Of a stretch of DNA of 64,000 nucleotides, positions 38,537 through 50,556 are shown piece after piece. Numbering within the stretch: position 1 is the first letter of the stretch; every line of letters starts with the position of its first letter. The translations under genes and the position numbers were made by a program. The notes beneath the pieces were generated by a model, which had not been told where the DNA came from, searched no databases, and saw only the letters and a list, made by a program, of their open reading frames with translations. This stretch comes from Dioscorea cayenensis subsp. rotundata (taxonomy: Eukaryota > Streptophyta > Magnoliopsida > Dioscoreales > Dioscoreaceae): contig NC_052490.1 in assembly GCF_009730915.1 (NCBI RefSeq), positions 31,434,625 through 31,498,624 of the forward strand. The letters are read 5' to 3'.

Positions 38537-40216
38537 ATGGATTCTTGGAGAGAAATTGAGGGAAAACAGGTTCATGATCCTCTGTACTACAATCAAAAAG
38601 AGAGAATGAATCCTGGAGCGTGTGTTTGGGTTCCAGGGCCAGTCATAGTTGGAGCTGGACCATCAGGGTTGGCAGTGGCTGCATGCCTTAAGGAAAAGGG
38701 TGTGCCTAGTTTGATCCTTGAAAGATCAAACTGTATTGCTTCTCTCTGGCAACTCAAGACTTATGACCGTCTTTCTCTCCATCTCCCCAAAAAGTTCTGC
38801 CAACTCCCTCTCCTACCGTTTCCGGTGAGCTTCCCAGAGTATCCAACCAAACAGCAGTTTGTATCTTACCTTGAAAATTATGCGAAGAAGTTCGGCATCG
38901 TGCCGGAGTTCAATGAGACAGTTGTCAGTGCTGAGTATGACAATGGGCTTGGATTGTGGAGAGTGAGGACTAGTACAGGGGAGGGAAAGAAGGAGTATGT
39001 TTGCCGGTGGCTCATCGTGGCAACCGGAGAGAATGCAGAGGTTGTCACGCCGGAGATCGATGGCATGAAGGAGTTCAAAGGTTCCATTGTGCATACAAGC
39101 ATGTACGGTAATGGAGACATCTTTGGAGGAAAGAAGGTTCTTGTTGTTGGTTGTGGAAACTCAGGCATGGAAGTCTGTTTGGATCTCTGCAACCACAATG
39201 CACGCCCATCTCTAGTAGTAAGAGACACAGTATGTTTCCCCAAACCCTTTAACTTAATTCACTGATGCATGGGTCCCTACAAAATACAAATTAAAATGTA
39301 ATTCATTCAGCATAGAATACTAAAAGGTGCATGCACCTAAGATAAAGTGTTCTTATTTTATGTAACTTATTATTATTATTATTATTATGAGTTGCAGGTG
39401 CACGTCCTGCCCCGGGAGATGCTGGGTTGGTCCACATTTGGCTTGAGCATGAGGCTTCTCCGGTGGATACCAATGAAGGTGGTGGACTTTCTTTTGCTGC
39501 TTGTCTCCCGGATCATGCTCGGTGACACGGCACGGCTTGGCCTTCGCCGGCCTTCGCTTGGTCCTCTCGAGCTCAAGGGGCTTACAGGAAAGACTCCGGT
39601 GCTCGACGTTGGCACTCTCAGCAAAATAAAATCTGGAGAGATTAAGGTTGGTATCTGATGATGATCATCAGTTGTGGCACAATGATCAGATTGAATATTG
39701 TTAATTTTGCTAGCTCATAATTTGGAACTTGTCCATAATTTGTTTGCAGGTGCGCCGGGCGATAAAAAGACTGACAGAATACAGTGTGGAGTTTGTGGAT
39801 GGCACGATGGAGGATTTTGATGCCATAGTCTTGGCCACGGGTTACAAGAGCAACGTGCCCTCTTGGCTAAAGGTTTGATCTTGCTATCATTCGCAGTGCA
39901 AGTTGTTCAAATTCACCAGCTTTTTCCCTTTATACATAGATTCGTTGATAAGAAAAAATAAATAAATATATATATATATATTATATAGTTTTATTTATTA
40001 TTATTATTTCTTTAATGGCAGGAGAGGGAGTTCTTCTCAGATAAGGATGGGTTTCCAAGAAGGCCATTTCCAGAGAGTTGGAAAGGAGAGAATGGTCTAT
40101 ATGCAGTTGGATTCACAAGAAGAGGGATTAATGGAGCCTCCATTGATGCTACAAAGATTGCTCAAGATGTTGAGAGATGCTGGAAAGCTGAAGCAAAGAA
40201 ACCATCACAAACATGA
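38537..40216 (+). CDS. YUC: YUCCA flavin monooxygenase (indole-3-pyruvate monooxygenase)
   Basis: Four exons: 38537..39229, 39398..39646, 39750..39872, 40022..40216, all GT-AG and phase 0, encoding 419 residues, the usual YUCCA length. YUCCA enzymes convert indole-3-pyruvate to indole-3-acetic acid using NADPH, FAD and O2, the committed step of the main auxin pathway. Visible motifs: FAD site GAGPSG (39-44) after PGPVIVG; an [11 protein letters not shown] segment; NADPH site GCGNSG (205-210); LATGYKSN (342-349), typical of this FMO class; and a C-terminal [11 protein letters not shown] segment. No transit peptide or membrane anchor is obvious, so it is likely cytosolic. The N-terminal region with an IEGK/HDP segment recalls the YUC2/YUC6-like group, but the subgroup needs a tree. 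A three-codon ORF lies just upstream. Confidence 0.96.
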
Positions 40217-41622
40217 GAAGTTGATGAGAACTAGCATTTGGATCAATTTAGAGGTTAATTAGTTGGAGCAGGAGCAGCATATAGCTAGCATTAATCCCTT
40301 ATTTTACACTCTCACTTAATTAGCATGTGTGTGTATATATATATATATATATAATTGTACTTTATAATGGAGTTGACTAGCGAGAGAGAGAAAGAGAGAG
40401 GCAGAGAGATGATTGTGACAAGCCACTAATTGTCTGTGCAAGCACAGATTAATCTTTGGTGATTGTTTTTCCTCCATTGTTAATAAAATATTCCATGTTC
40501 CCTCTCAATTGAAGAGGTACTTTTTAGTGCTTAAACGGAGAGTTAGAAAAGAAGAAGAAGAAGAAGTATCTATATATTTGATTAATGTATTAAACATATT
40601 GTAAGAAAGGAAAGAAAAAAAAATTAATACATATTATATATATATATTCACTTATGATCTGATGGCCCCTAGATAAGGAACATACCTAAAAGACATGTCA
40701 AGATATGAGGAGGAACACCATGATATTCATTGTTTCTCTTCTTTGCTAGTGCACTAATTAATTCATTGGATGCATGTTCCATGGCATGCAAAGAAGCAAA
40801 CACCCTTTCAGTTTTGCCATCTTGTTGTCTCTCCCAGTAGCACAGAATAAAAAGATAGTGAGATCACTTCACCACGCACTCTCTCTCACACTCCCACTCC
40901 CAGGTATGGGGGTGGAATCTACTTGGAATCTTAAGGTGGATTCTAGCTAAATAGCTAGCAAGCTAGCAATCTCATTGATTCCTAACAGCACTATAGGTCC
41001 AAGCACGTTCCTCCTTCATTAGATTAGTCCCTTTCTTCAGACCCATGCACGTTGCTCCCCCCATTGTTTCATGGTGTCCATTTCTCATCCATTCAATGGT
41101 TATCATCACTTTATGTGTGTTTTTACTCAACAAACTTTTCCTACAAAAAGAGCAGTGGAATCTATGCAACAAGGCAAATTTAGTTTAATTTCTTTTTTAA
41201 TTTCAACTTTCAAGAATCCACTGAGAATTATTGATGGGTATATATATATATATATCAGTTATAATCTTCTTTCTCTTATAAGAATAAAGGCTTTGATACT
41301 TGTGAGCTGTCTCCCTGCTATATTCGCTTCCAAAACTAATGGAGTATCAGTTTGAATCTATGTTTCATGATTTTTCCAAGACTTTAAAGTTAATTTCATG
41401 GTGTCAGATCATGAAAGGGCATTTTTGTAATTAGTTTCAATGATAACTGATCAATTGTACGTCTCATCGTATATGGAATTGAATTTCTTTGAAGTCTTCA
41501 TCTGTTCTGTTGTAACCACCTCACTGGCATGCATTTTTCTTTTGGTCTGATTATGTGACATCAACTTATCAACTATAAGTCTCATTTATGGTCTTAATAA
41601 TCATTGATTTTTATTAAGTAAA
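40217..41622. other. 3' UTR of YUCCA and spacer
   Basis: Likely 3' UTR to about 40500, including a (TA)n and a (GA)n run. The rest is spacer with no supported gene. It also contains a GAA run near 40550 and a (TA)n run near 41241. Confidence 0.5.
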
Positions 41623-41630
41623 CTCTCATG

Positions 41631-42519
41631 TAGGGGTGTATTTGAGTCGAGCCGTTCGTGAGTAGCTTGGTGTTCGGCTCGATAAAGGCTTATTCGTGTT
41701 TAGCTTATATTGTAAGCAGTAGAGCTCGAGCATCGTTTTTAAGTCTCGATTAATAAAGCGAGCCCAAGCTTGAGCGACCAAAAATCTCGACACGTTTTTG
41801 GCTCATGAACACGACTCGTGACCAAGCTCATGAACAAGCTTGTTTATAAACTCGATTGTGAGCTCGTTTATATATATATATATATATTACATTATATATA
41901 TATATATATATATGTATATTAAGGTGTATATGTGACTATGTCATTTGTTGTCGATTTAAGTTACACATATAGAGTCTATAAACTACTATTCGAGGCTAAA
42001 GCTCATTAAAAAGTCTCGGGTCAACTAGTTCATTTAAGTTAAATGAGACTTTTATAAGATAAACGAGTCAAGCTTGAACACCACCAAACTCGGCTCATTA
42101 AATCTTGTGAAGAACTCATTTATTGTATAATTAAAATCTCGTTTATAGTATCATTTACAATTTTATTTGTAACAATTATTAATATAATCAAACTCAAATC
42201 GAGGTTGAGTCACACTGATAATGATTCATTAAATAAGTTTACTAAATAAAAAAATAAAAATATAAAAAAATAGTCAAGTCTTAATCAAGTTAGCTAGCTA
42301 AGTCTAAGCTCGAATTTTCTTATGAGTTGAGCTCGAGCATGAAGTCTCGAAAAGAAGCTCGATTAGAGCTCGAGCTCGATTAAAAATAATGTGAACCGAA
42401 AGCTGAACAGCAAAAAAATTGAAGCTCAAAGAAAGCTCGGCTCGAGTTCAAGCTCGATTAAATAGTAACGAGCCAAGCTTGAACAAGGCAAACCTCGGCT
42501 CGGCTCGTTTACAACCCTA
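41631..42519. mobile_element. Non-autonomous hAT-like element (889 bp) with 8-bp target duplication
   Basis: The left end is TAGGGGTGTA and the right end TACAACCCTA, which are inverted with one mismatch. CTCTCATG flanks both sides perfectly (41623-41630 and 42520-42527). Subterminal regions are packed with GAGCTCG, GGCTCG and AGCTCGA words, as in a widespread plant hAT family. No transposase frame was seen. An internal (TA)n tract lies at about 41869-41912. The perfect duplication suggests a fairly recent insertion. Confidence 0.85.
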
Positions 42520-42527
42520 CTCTCATG

Positions 42528-43495
42528 TTAAAATTAATGTTTATTAATGTTAATGGGTGATCATATATCCTAAGTTTTTAAATTATTTATGACATCATTG
42601 AAATGCTGGTACAGTGAATGGCTTAGATTTTTATTAAGGATGTTAGAGAAACTCGGAATCTAAAGGAAAAATATCTGCAATTTCATGGTGATTAGTTAAG
42701 TTCTGATTGGCTGAAGCTGCTGGCTTCATTTTCAAAACTTAAGCCTTAAGAAATGAGTGTTCAAACCAATTAAGCCAATAAAATGCAAACATAGTTTATC
42801 AAATTATTATTATTTTTTTATAGATACGTGGAAAAGCAAGGAACTCAAATTTTATTTTCTTGATTTTATTTTTTTAAATAATGTGAATAAATCATAAATT
42901 TTACAGAAAATAGAAAATCCCAAAAACAAACATGAAACAAAATAGACTGCACTTAATATTTATTTATCAAATTATTCTAGTCTTGAAAAATTATGCATTT
43001 ATAACACTTAATTATTATTATTTTTTATTATTGAGTATATCATAATTTAATCTTTTGTAAAAAAAAAAACTATTATAAAAACTTACTCTTTATTCCAATT
43101 TTAATGGACTTTGCTCTTATTAAATATTTTATATTATACTTTTTTATTTAATAATATTAGATTTATCTTTTTTTTTTCAAAAAAAAATATTATAAAATTA
43201 AAAGTGATGGAGCTAAAAATACATATAATACACTAAAACAAATGTAAAACGCAACTAAGGCCATCAATTAATTTATAAAATTCAGCAAATGAGAAAAACC
43301 TGAGTGAGAGGTCTGAGTGAGAGGTCAGGAGTGTAAATAAAATAATCAAATAAAAGCACGAGGAGGTCCTTAGCTTAAAACAAAAGCCTTGACAATTATT
43401 TTGAATATTGAGAAAATTAGTTTAAAAAATAATAATAAAGGAGGAAATTTAGCAACGTTAAGTAGCAGGCCATATTAGTAGGTGTGGTCGGATCA
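42528..43495. other. AT-rich spacer
   Basis: No gene was seen. A 13-bp direct tandem repeat (CTGAGTGAGAGGT twice) lies at 43300-43325. Confidence 0.55.
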
Positions 43496-43885
43496 TATTG
43501 GTCTCAATGCACAGCAATTTGCAAAAACATGGTCCCAAACAAACAGCAAAAATGAGACACGTGTCGTTTCACTATACCTCGTCCCCTACTGGTCCCCACC
43601 AGATGCCATGGCCAACGACCACCTATGAAAATCCGACAATGTCCACGTGGCCTTCTTTGTTTAGGTGTTATGAATCTGTGGGGCCCATAGGAGGTGAACC
43701 GGTCTGCTGACACATACGAAATGGAGAAGCCGCTTTCCTATTGGACAAGAGGGCACAAGTCAAATGAGTCTCAGCCAATCACTGATGGACACGTTTCCCT
43801 CGCAGCACCGCCTCTGTCTCTCCGTTCACCCGATGTGTTAGTAGTGGCCCGCCTATATTTGCCTATCCGATACACTATTCTCACT
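43496..43885 (+). promoter_or_regulatory. Promoter-like GC-richer island without an obvious gene
   Basis: About 390 bp differs sharply in composition from its AT-rich surroundings. It contains the 10-bp palindrome GACACGTGTC (43556-43565), a second G-box in TCCACGTGGCC (CACGTG at 43644-43649), CCAAT-type boxes on both strands (ATTGG near 43740, GCCAATCAC near 43774) and a TATA-like CCTATATTTG near 43852. Together these look like an ABA- or stress-responsive promoter pointing right. No coding region follows before the heat shock factor gene, which points the other way. A non-coding transcript, the stump of a lost gene, or a downstream element of the heat shock factor are all possible. Confidence 0.4.
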
Positions 43886-44880
43886 GAAAAAAAGTCTTCC
43901 AACAGCATAATTTCGTATTTGTTTATTTATTTTTAATTCTAAAAAAACCATGTGACCATAGTCTCGACAGGGGAGTGTTAGTACTATATTAACCTAGTAT
44001 AAATATTATTAGTGTTATTAACTTCTATGATGAAGGTACCAATTGACCAAATAGATTATTAAAAACTGGATCCCAGTTAAAATTTTTAATGAGTGATAAA
44101 AATTTGAATCATGAGTGAGGATATATTTTAAGAAATATAAATAGTAATTATGTGCAGGTAATCCGAATTTTTATTTGTGTAGGGACCCTGCTTTTTTTAT
44201 GATCTAGTCACTCATTTTAATAAAAAAAACATTTATATGCTGAAAGTTAAAGGTTTATTTTACTTCCCCAGAATTTAAATGTTATATAAAATATATATAT
44301 ATATTTTTATAAAATGAATAACTCTCTAATCTTAACCAATATTATAAAAAAAAATTGATTTTTCAACTTTTCAATGTTTAACAACGATAGTTATTATTAT
44401 TTTTAATCAATATAGATATGGGTTGTTCAATATATATATATATATATATAACCAGTTAATTCAGACTTGGAGAAGGGGCGTTTTTATTAAAATATATTTT
44501 TAATAAAATATTGCTTTTTTAAAATGAATTAAAATATATTAGGGAATAAAATGAATTAAAAAAAAAGCAATATATATTAGAGAATTAAAATATCTATAAT
44601 ATATTAGGGAATAAAATGAATGCCACTACTCCCTAGAGTGAGTTATAAGAGCAGGGGCCGAAGAGCGCTGCTTTAATACCATCTCTATCTAAATCTAAAT
44701 CTAAAAGGGGCCCCTTGCGCATGTATGTAGATTCGATTTTGATCGTTGAAACCATCTTCTAAATAAATTAATCAGAAAAATTAATATAACAAAATGAAAA
44801 CAAAAATAAAAATAAAAATAAAAATCATGTAATAAAACAGAACAAGAAAATCCCATCATCCTTAAAACAAGAGAAGAGAG
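43886..44880. other. AT-rich spacer and probable 3' UTR of the heat shock factor gene
   Basis: No coding region was seen. The 200 bp or so next to 44881 are probably 3' UTR of the minus-strand gene. An ATATTAGGGAATAAAATGAAT word occurs twice (near 44555 and 44600). Confidence 0.5.
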
Positions 44881-45912
44881 CTAGATGAATCCATGGCCAA
44901 GTAAAGAGAAAGGATAAGCAACTTGGCTAGGCTCTGCCACCTCAAGCTGTACTTGAAAGGCAGCTGGATTCTTCATGGAACCATCACAGGTAGCAACAGT
45001 TGGCTCCAAATAGCAAGAATGACTACTTCCTTCAAACATTAAAGGACTCAAATCAAAATATGGTTCTGCTGCTTGATTCTGCATCACCATCATCATAGGA
45101 GGAATATCATGAACATAAGAAGAAGAAGAAGGAGGCGGAGGAGGAGGAGGAGGAGGAGCTGTGATGAGTTTTCTCTTCTTATCTCCACCAGCTACTAAAC
45201 CCTGTTGTTGCTGTTGATGTTGTTGTTGCTTTTTCTTAGAGTTAATAAGACGAGGGAGAAGGTCAGGGTCCTCAGCCACTTTAGCAAGGAAAGACATCAT
45301 CTGGTGAGGCCTTCTCTCAGTAGCCTGTAATCTTTTGTTCATTCCTTGCAGCTCCTCCTCAAGTGCTCTTTGTTCTCTCCTCAACCTCCCAAGCTCCTGT
45401 AGTAACACATCACCATCATCATCATCTTCTTCATCCTCTTCATTAAACCCCTCCTTTTTCTCAACTCCATGATCATCAACCTTCTTTCTTCTCCTCATAA
45501 TAAAAGGCAACAGATGTGTTTGTCCTCTCAGAAAAGACTCATGAGCAAACTCCCATCTATCTGGATCCACTTTCCTGAACCCCTGAATGACATGAAACAT
45601 AAACTATATATTAACAAAAGATATATAGATAGAGTAAACAACAAAAACAAAAAAAATAAAAATAAAGAAGGATATATATATATGCATGCAGACATAGGTA
45701 TTGAGCTGGCGAATGAAGCTGGAGAAGTTGCAGTGCTTGAAGTAAGAAGGAAGGAGGAACTGGGAGAACTGGGCTGGGTCTAGAACCAAGAAGCTATTGT
45801 TCCCTCTCCCCCAAAGGATCAGCTCATCCGTCATTGGGTCGCTCACCATCTGGTATGTCTTCGCCACGAATGGCGCCACCTGTCCTTGCCCTTGCTGCTG
45901 ACTGCTCGACAT
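44881..45912 (-). CDS. HSFC: Class C heat shock transcription factor
   Basis: Two exons on the minus strand: 45694..45912 (73 codons) and 44881..45582 (233 codons plus TAG), giving 306 residues. The 111-bp intron splits the DNA-binding domain after RQLNTY, the conserved position in plant HSFs, in phase 0. The donor is GTCTGC, a poor match to consensus. The DNA-binding domain (about 12-105) has [36 protein letters not shown]-type residues with HCNFSSF in this copy, and FLRGQ. An acidic stretch (115-131) follows, then a coiled-coil HR-A/B (about 132-180, [19 protein letters not shown]) with the short spacing typical of class C, a Gln-rich patch, a KKRKL nuclear signal (208-212) and a Pro run. 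It lacks an evident AHA activation motif. Class C factors respond to heat, cold and ABA, especially in monocots. Confidence 0.93.
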
Positions 45913-45953
45913 AGATAACTCAACAATCCAACAACACCAACACCACCTAGCTC

Positions 45954-45975
45954 CTCTCTCTCTCTCTCTCTCTCT
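45954..45975. repeat. (CT)n tract in the heat shock factor leader
   Basis: It lies 42-63 bp upstream of the ATG, and reads (GA)n on the transcribed strand. Probably in the 5' UTR. Confidence 0.85.
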
Positions 45976-46614
45976 TTCTCTTTCTTATTGACCTTATCTA
46001 TCTTCAAACCAAAATGAAGACCTGCTGTCACTGTAGTCCCAATCAAAACCCAGCTTTACCAGTGTGGATATATATATGTTATTTGCTACTTTTATAATAA
46101 TACTTATAATTTTAAAGAGTCAGAAGAGCAACACAAACTGCAAAACCTGGGAAAATATCCCTCTCTTCATCCCTTTATTTATTTACAGATATTGAGACTT
46201 GAGAGAGAGACCTTCCAAAGATTGCAGGCCTTTTGGGGGGACATATTATAGAGAAGGAGCTGGGAAATGTAAATGTGAAGTCAATTAGCATTAGCAACGT
46301 GTCTTCTTCATGGTCCTTCTCATAATAATAATAATAATATATATATATATATATATATTATTAGAGTAATCGCACATGGTTTCCTTTTTCTTTTCTTTTT
46401 TTCTCTTCATCTCTCGCTCTCGATGGTTGCATCAGTGAAGGAAATCTACAGTAATCTTGTGACAATAATAATGGTTAAGCAACCAACTTAATAGTAGCTT
46501 GGATTTGGTCAGGTGTGATTCGGATTTGGAGGTTTTGATCTCGTGAGTGGAATGGAAAGGTTGGGTTTGGTGTTTCCCTCGCAAGATCAAAGCTTCCAAT
46601 GCCTCACACTTGAT

Positions 46615-46649
46615 GACACGTGTCTAGTGGCTTGTGTATTTGACACGTG
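46615..46649. promoter_or_regulatory. G-box/ABRE pair upstream of the heat shock factor gene
   Basis: The palindrome GACACGTGTC (46615-46624) and TGACACGTGGCACGT (CACGTG at 46644-46649) lie about 700-740 bp upstream of the start codon. Paired ACGT elements of this kind are the usual signature of ABA-responsive control through bZIP factors, which suits a class C HSF. Function is inferred. Confidence 0.5.
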
Positions 46650-49182
46650 GCACGTTTGGACAGGCAATGCTTGGTGAGAAGATATCTCTGTCTGCATGCC
46701 CTTGTGCTGAGGTTGTGTCGGTGGGGAGTTATTAGTTTAGTGTTTAAACTTGATTATAACTTGATTATAAGCGGCTTTATTATTTAGTAAGTTTAAGATT
46801 TTGAGATCAATGGAGTGATTTAGTTGGGCGGTTAAGTGGGCCCTTTATTAGTGTTAAGATGGTTATAAAATAAGGGGAACATTTGAGGTTAAAACTTGGA
46901 AAACAGCTAGCCACACCATTATTATAATTTATAACATTAAATAAAGTGATTAATCTTGAGATCCAAGACTGACTTAAAAAAATATCAATCCCACATTGAT
47001 GAAATAAAAATATAAAATCAAGTAATAATATGTAGTGAGTTTCAAAAAATGGTGTTTAATCAAGTCATGCTATCTTCTTGGTAGTCAGCCTAAATTGAAT
47101 CAACCATGCACATGGTTTCACCTTACTTACATAATTAAGAATTTAAACACATGACTTTACCATCTCGAATTACATGAGAAGAATTGAAATTTTATTTCCT
47201 TTAATTATAGAGATTAGGATTAATTTTTTTTTTTAAGAAAAAAAAAGACTCTGGATTAATCTATATATGGTTCCAAGTGTCATGGAGGATAGTGATTGAT
47301 GATTTAACTCTTGGGTTGAATCTCAATGCCTTGAGGACATGAGGTGGCTTGATGCAACCTTTCATTTAAATGATGGTTAGTGGAAGATTATAGAAGGGTA
47401 AAGTTATGTTATATATATATATATAAAAGTGGATAAAATCACTAATTTTAACCAAAGTCTTGAGAGAAATTAGTTAATTTACTTGACAAGAGAAAAAATT
47501 ACTATTTTTTCTGACATCAAGATGGTAAAAATAAAACTAACTCCTTTAACATATTATGCATTTATATTTTTTACTTTAATTTTCTCTGGCTGATAGTTTG
47601 ATATTATAAAGTAAATCATTTTTTTTTTACTTTTAACAAAAAAAAAAAAAGAAGGAATTTGAGAGTGTTGGATATTACCATAAAAGTGTAATTAGAGATG
47701 TGTATAATTTGTATTATTCAAATGCATGATATTTTTACCATTTTGCCTTTCTTTCAATTCAAGTTATCCAAAGACTTACTTCTTACAAGTAAAAAAATAG
47801 ATTTAAATGCATCCACTAGACTGTGAAATTTTTAAAATTAAAATTTTAGCTTTCAAATAATAGACTTTTTTTTTAATGTTAACCTAGAAGGAAGTAGCTT
47901 ATTAGTTGGCTCTGTTGATTAACAAAATATCTTAACTAGTTGGTTGTGTGTACTAAAATAATAAAATTTTAAAATTTAAATTAATTTATGTCAATAGAAT
48001 TAGTGTTATAATGCACCATCATCACTATATATATATATTTTTTTGTTTTAGTACATAAATTACATAATTTTATTTATTTTAACCTCTTCTTCAAATTCAT
48101 AAAAATATCTCATGTCATGTCTTAACACATTTTTAATAGTTGAAAATCAAAATAAATTATTTTATAAGAGATATAAATCATAAATAAAATTTGAACTGTC
48201 ACTTCTGACTTTAAAGTTCAAAAAAAAAAAAATTCGGATAACACCCTCAAAATGAATAATAACATAACCTCTATGATCTTTATTTATTCTTTGATATATT
48301 TTAATATTATTATGAATCAAAGAACATACATGAATGCTAGCAAACTACATAATTGTCATAAACACTATACAGGACATGTAAATAAATAATTTTTTAAATG
48401 ATAAATCATACTGTATTAAAAAAAATCAGTAAATGCCAGGTGAAGGGCTAAAATAAAAATTAAAAATAAAAATAGTAAAATATGTACAATTAGTTAATTA
48501 CTCCCTCCTTTTCTTTGGAGAAAATTATTTTTTTAAAATAAAAAATGATGAAAAAGAAATCCCATCACACATCTTTTCTTTGATTGGGACTTCCATACTC
48601 TTCAGTGTAATCTGATAGCAATGAATGTCTAATCAAATTACACAAAACTTGTTTTTTTCCCTCCATTTTCTCTGCCCTGCATCTTGTCTGACAAGGAGGG
48701 TGATAGTAATATATAATATAGACATAAAAAGTCCAGGTATGGGCACTGAAAATATGTGATTTAAAAGTTAAGAAGGGGGTTTCCTTTCCTAAAATAGATA
48801 AATTATACTGACATATTATTATTGTACTTAAAACATGAATGTGCCCCAACTTAGCATGGCCTCAGAACTGAGAGAAAAGACTCATTCGGATGTTTATTTT
48901 TTCATGTCTATTCTTTCAATGTACAATTAATTCTTTAGTTGATAATCAATTACTTAAATTAAGAAACATTATCACCTCTATGACAATAGCATTGGTATTT
49001 CATCTTTTTATAGCTTTAAAGTTAAAATTTTATAGTTTGTTTTTTTATTTATTTATAAAGTGGACAAGTCGCGTATAAAAGGACTATTGAAAATTGATCT
49101 TCCGGTTAATACGTATTTATCGGGCAATTACAGGGATTGTGGTACAAGGTCGTTCCTATAATCAAAGTTTATATATATATAT
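46650..49182. other. AT-rich intergenic DNA
   Basis: No supported gene. It contains long A and T runs and a (TA)n tract near 47413. A stretch near 49035-49075 resembles the 3' tail of a plant LINE (T-run followed by AAGTGGACAAG), but no target duplication was found. Confidence 0.5.
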
Positions 49183-49439
49183 GGGAAAACATCATCTAGG
49201 GACGTCCCTAGATTTCAATTCTAGGGATGTTTTTAAATCTAAGCTGTTGGATCATCATCCGATGGTTGATTGATTATATAAACACTGCACACCTTTTTAC
49301 TGTTCATGATCACTGTACAACACTGTAGAACGTGGTTTCTACTGTTCATAATGATAAGAGCCGTCAGATTTTCATCCGATGGCTACTATGGATATCCCTA
49401 GATTTGAAATCTAGGGACGCCCCTAGATGATGGGTTCTC
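49183..49439. mobile_element. MITE (257 bp) inserted in a (TA)n tract
   Basis: Terminal inverted repeats of about 48 bp: the left end reads GGGAAAACATCATCTAGGGA, and the right end, inverted, reads GAGAACCCATCATCTAGGGG. Each terminus carries nested palindromes, including TCTAGGGACGTCCCTAGA at 49194-49211. The interior has ACTGTTCAT words common in plant Mutator-type MITEs. Alternating TA lies on both sides, so a duplication of 2-9 bp made of TA repeats is possible but cannot be resolved. No coding capacity. Confidence 0.8.
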
Positions 49440-50556
49440 TATATATATATTACTACATTTGATGAGTTCCAAATTTTGAGTAATAAGAATCCATATAAGA
49501 CACTTTTACAATGAATCAGTGTTATTAGATCAAAGATTTTTGGTAATTTATCTATAATTATCTAATTTTTGTCATTGACCCACAGACTGAGACAAAATAT
49601 TTGCAACCTTAGATAAAATTTTAAGCCTACTATTTAAAAGCAATTGAATTATAATTTTTTTAATTAATTAGGGCTCTTCGATAAGTACAACCTTCCATGT
49701 AGCCTGTTAGCTACTTAGATGAATAATTTAAAATTTAAAAATATATTTCAATCAAAATATCTAAGATATGTCACCTGTTTGTTAAAAAAAAACCAAGGAT
49801 ATTGACAATCAATTGTTGTGGTGGATTTTTCACTCCAAAGGGAAATTAATCTACCTCTCATTTTGTAGCGATGGTAATAAACCATATAGTTCTACTTAAG
49901 TTTCATTGTTTACATATTAAAATTTTACCATAGAAGTTTTTTTAGTGAATAAATCATATTTTTATTGAAAAGATTGACATGATATGTTTTAACATGATCC
50001 GGTTTAATATAGAAAGATTTTTGACATGATGACATGGTGTGTAAACACCATGAGGTGGTCCATATTTGAGATGAAGTTCACAAAATGAAAATTTTTAATG
50101 GTACATAAAAGTAAAATTTAAGATTTAATCATAAAAAATAAAATTTTATAAAAATATTATAGACATTAAATTTCAAGGTTTTACCACTGTTGTAATAACA
50201 TAATTGTCAAAACACATAAGTTTCATATAAATATTTGAGAGTTTGACTCTCTCAATGCATGGTTAAAAAATAATAATAAAAAATATGCGATTAATTATCC
50301 TAATGTAAAAATAAAATAAAATCAAATTTTAAGATTTTTCAAATCATATATTTTTAAAATTAAAATAAACGTGAGATGGCATGAGAAGCAGTATCAATGG
50401 CTCTCCGTATAGAGCTCACCAACAACCATATCCCTTTCAACCTTGTTTGTTTTGTTAGAATATTTAAGGTATACGAGATTTACGTCAGGAATTAAGAATG
50501 CCACGCTTCTTAGTAGGAACAGGGACACACATGAATTCCAAATTTCTTGGGCCCCT
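49440..50556. other. AT-rich intergenic DNA
   Basis: No supported gene or named element. Confidence 0.5.

Noticed and set aside
38813-39624. Antisense open frames over YUCCA exons
   Set aside because: They follow from the codon composition of the sense gene and have no independent support.
43498-43936. Open frames of 69-80 codons on both strands
   Set aside because: They coincide with a GC-richer promoter-like block, have no family signal and overlap each other on opposite strands.
48565-48849. 94-codon minus-strand open frame
   Set aside because: No family signal, AT-rich composition like its surroundings, and no promoter or splice context.
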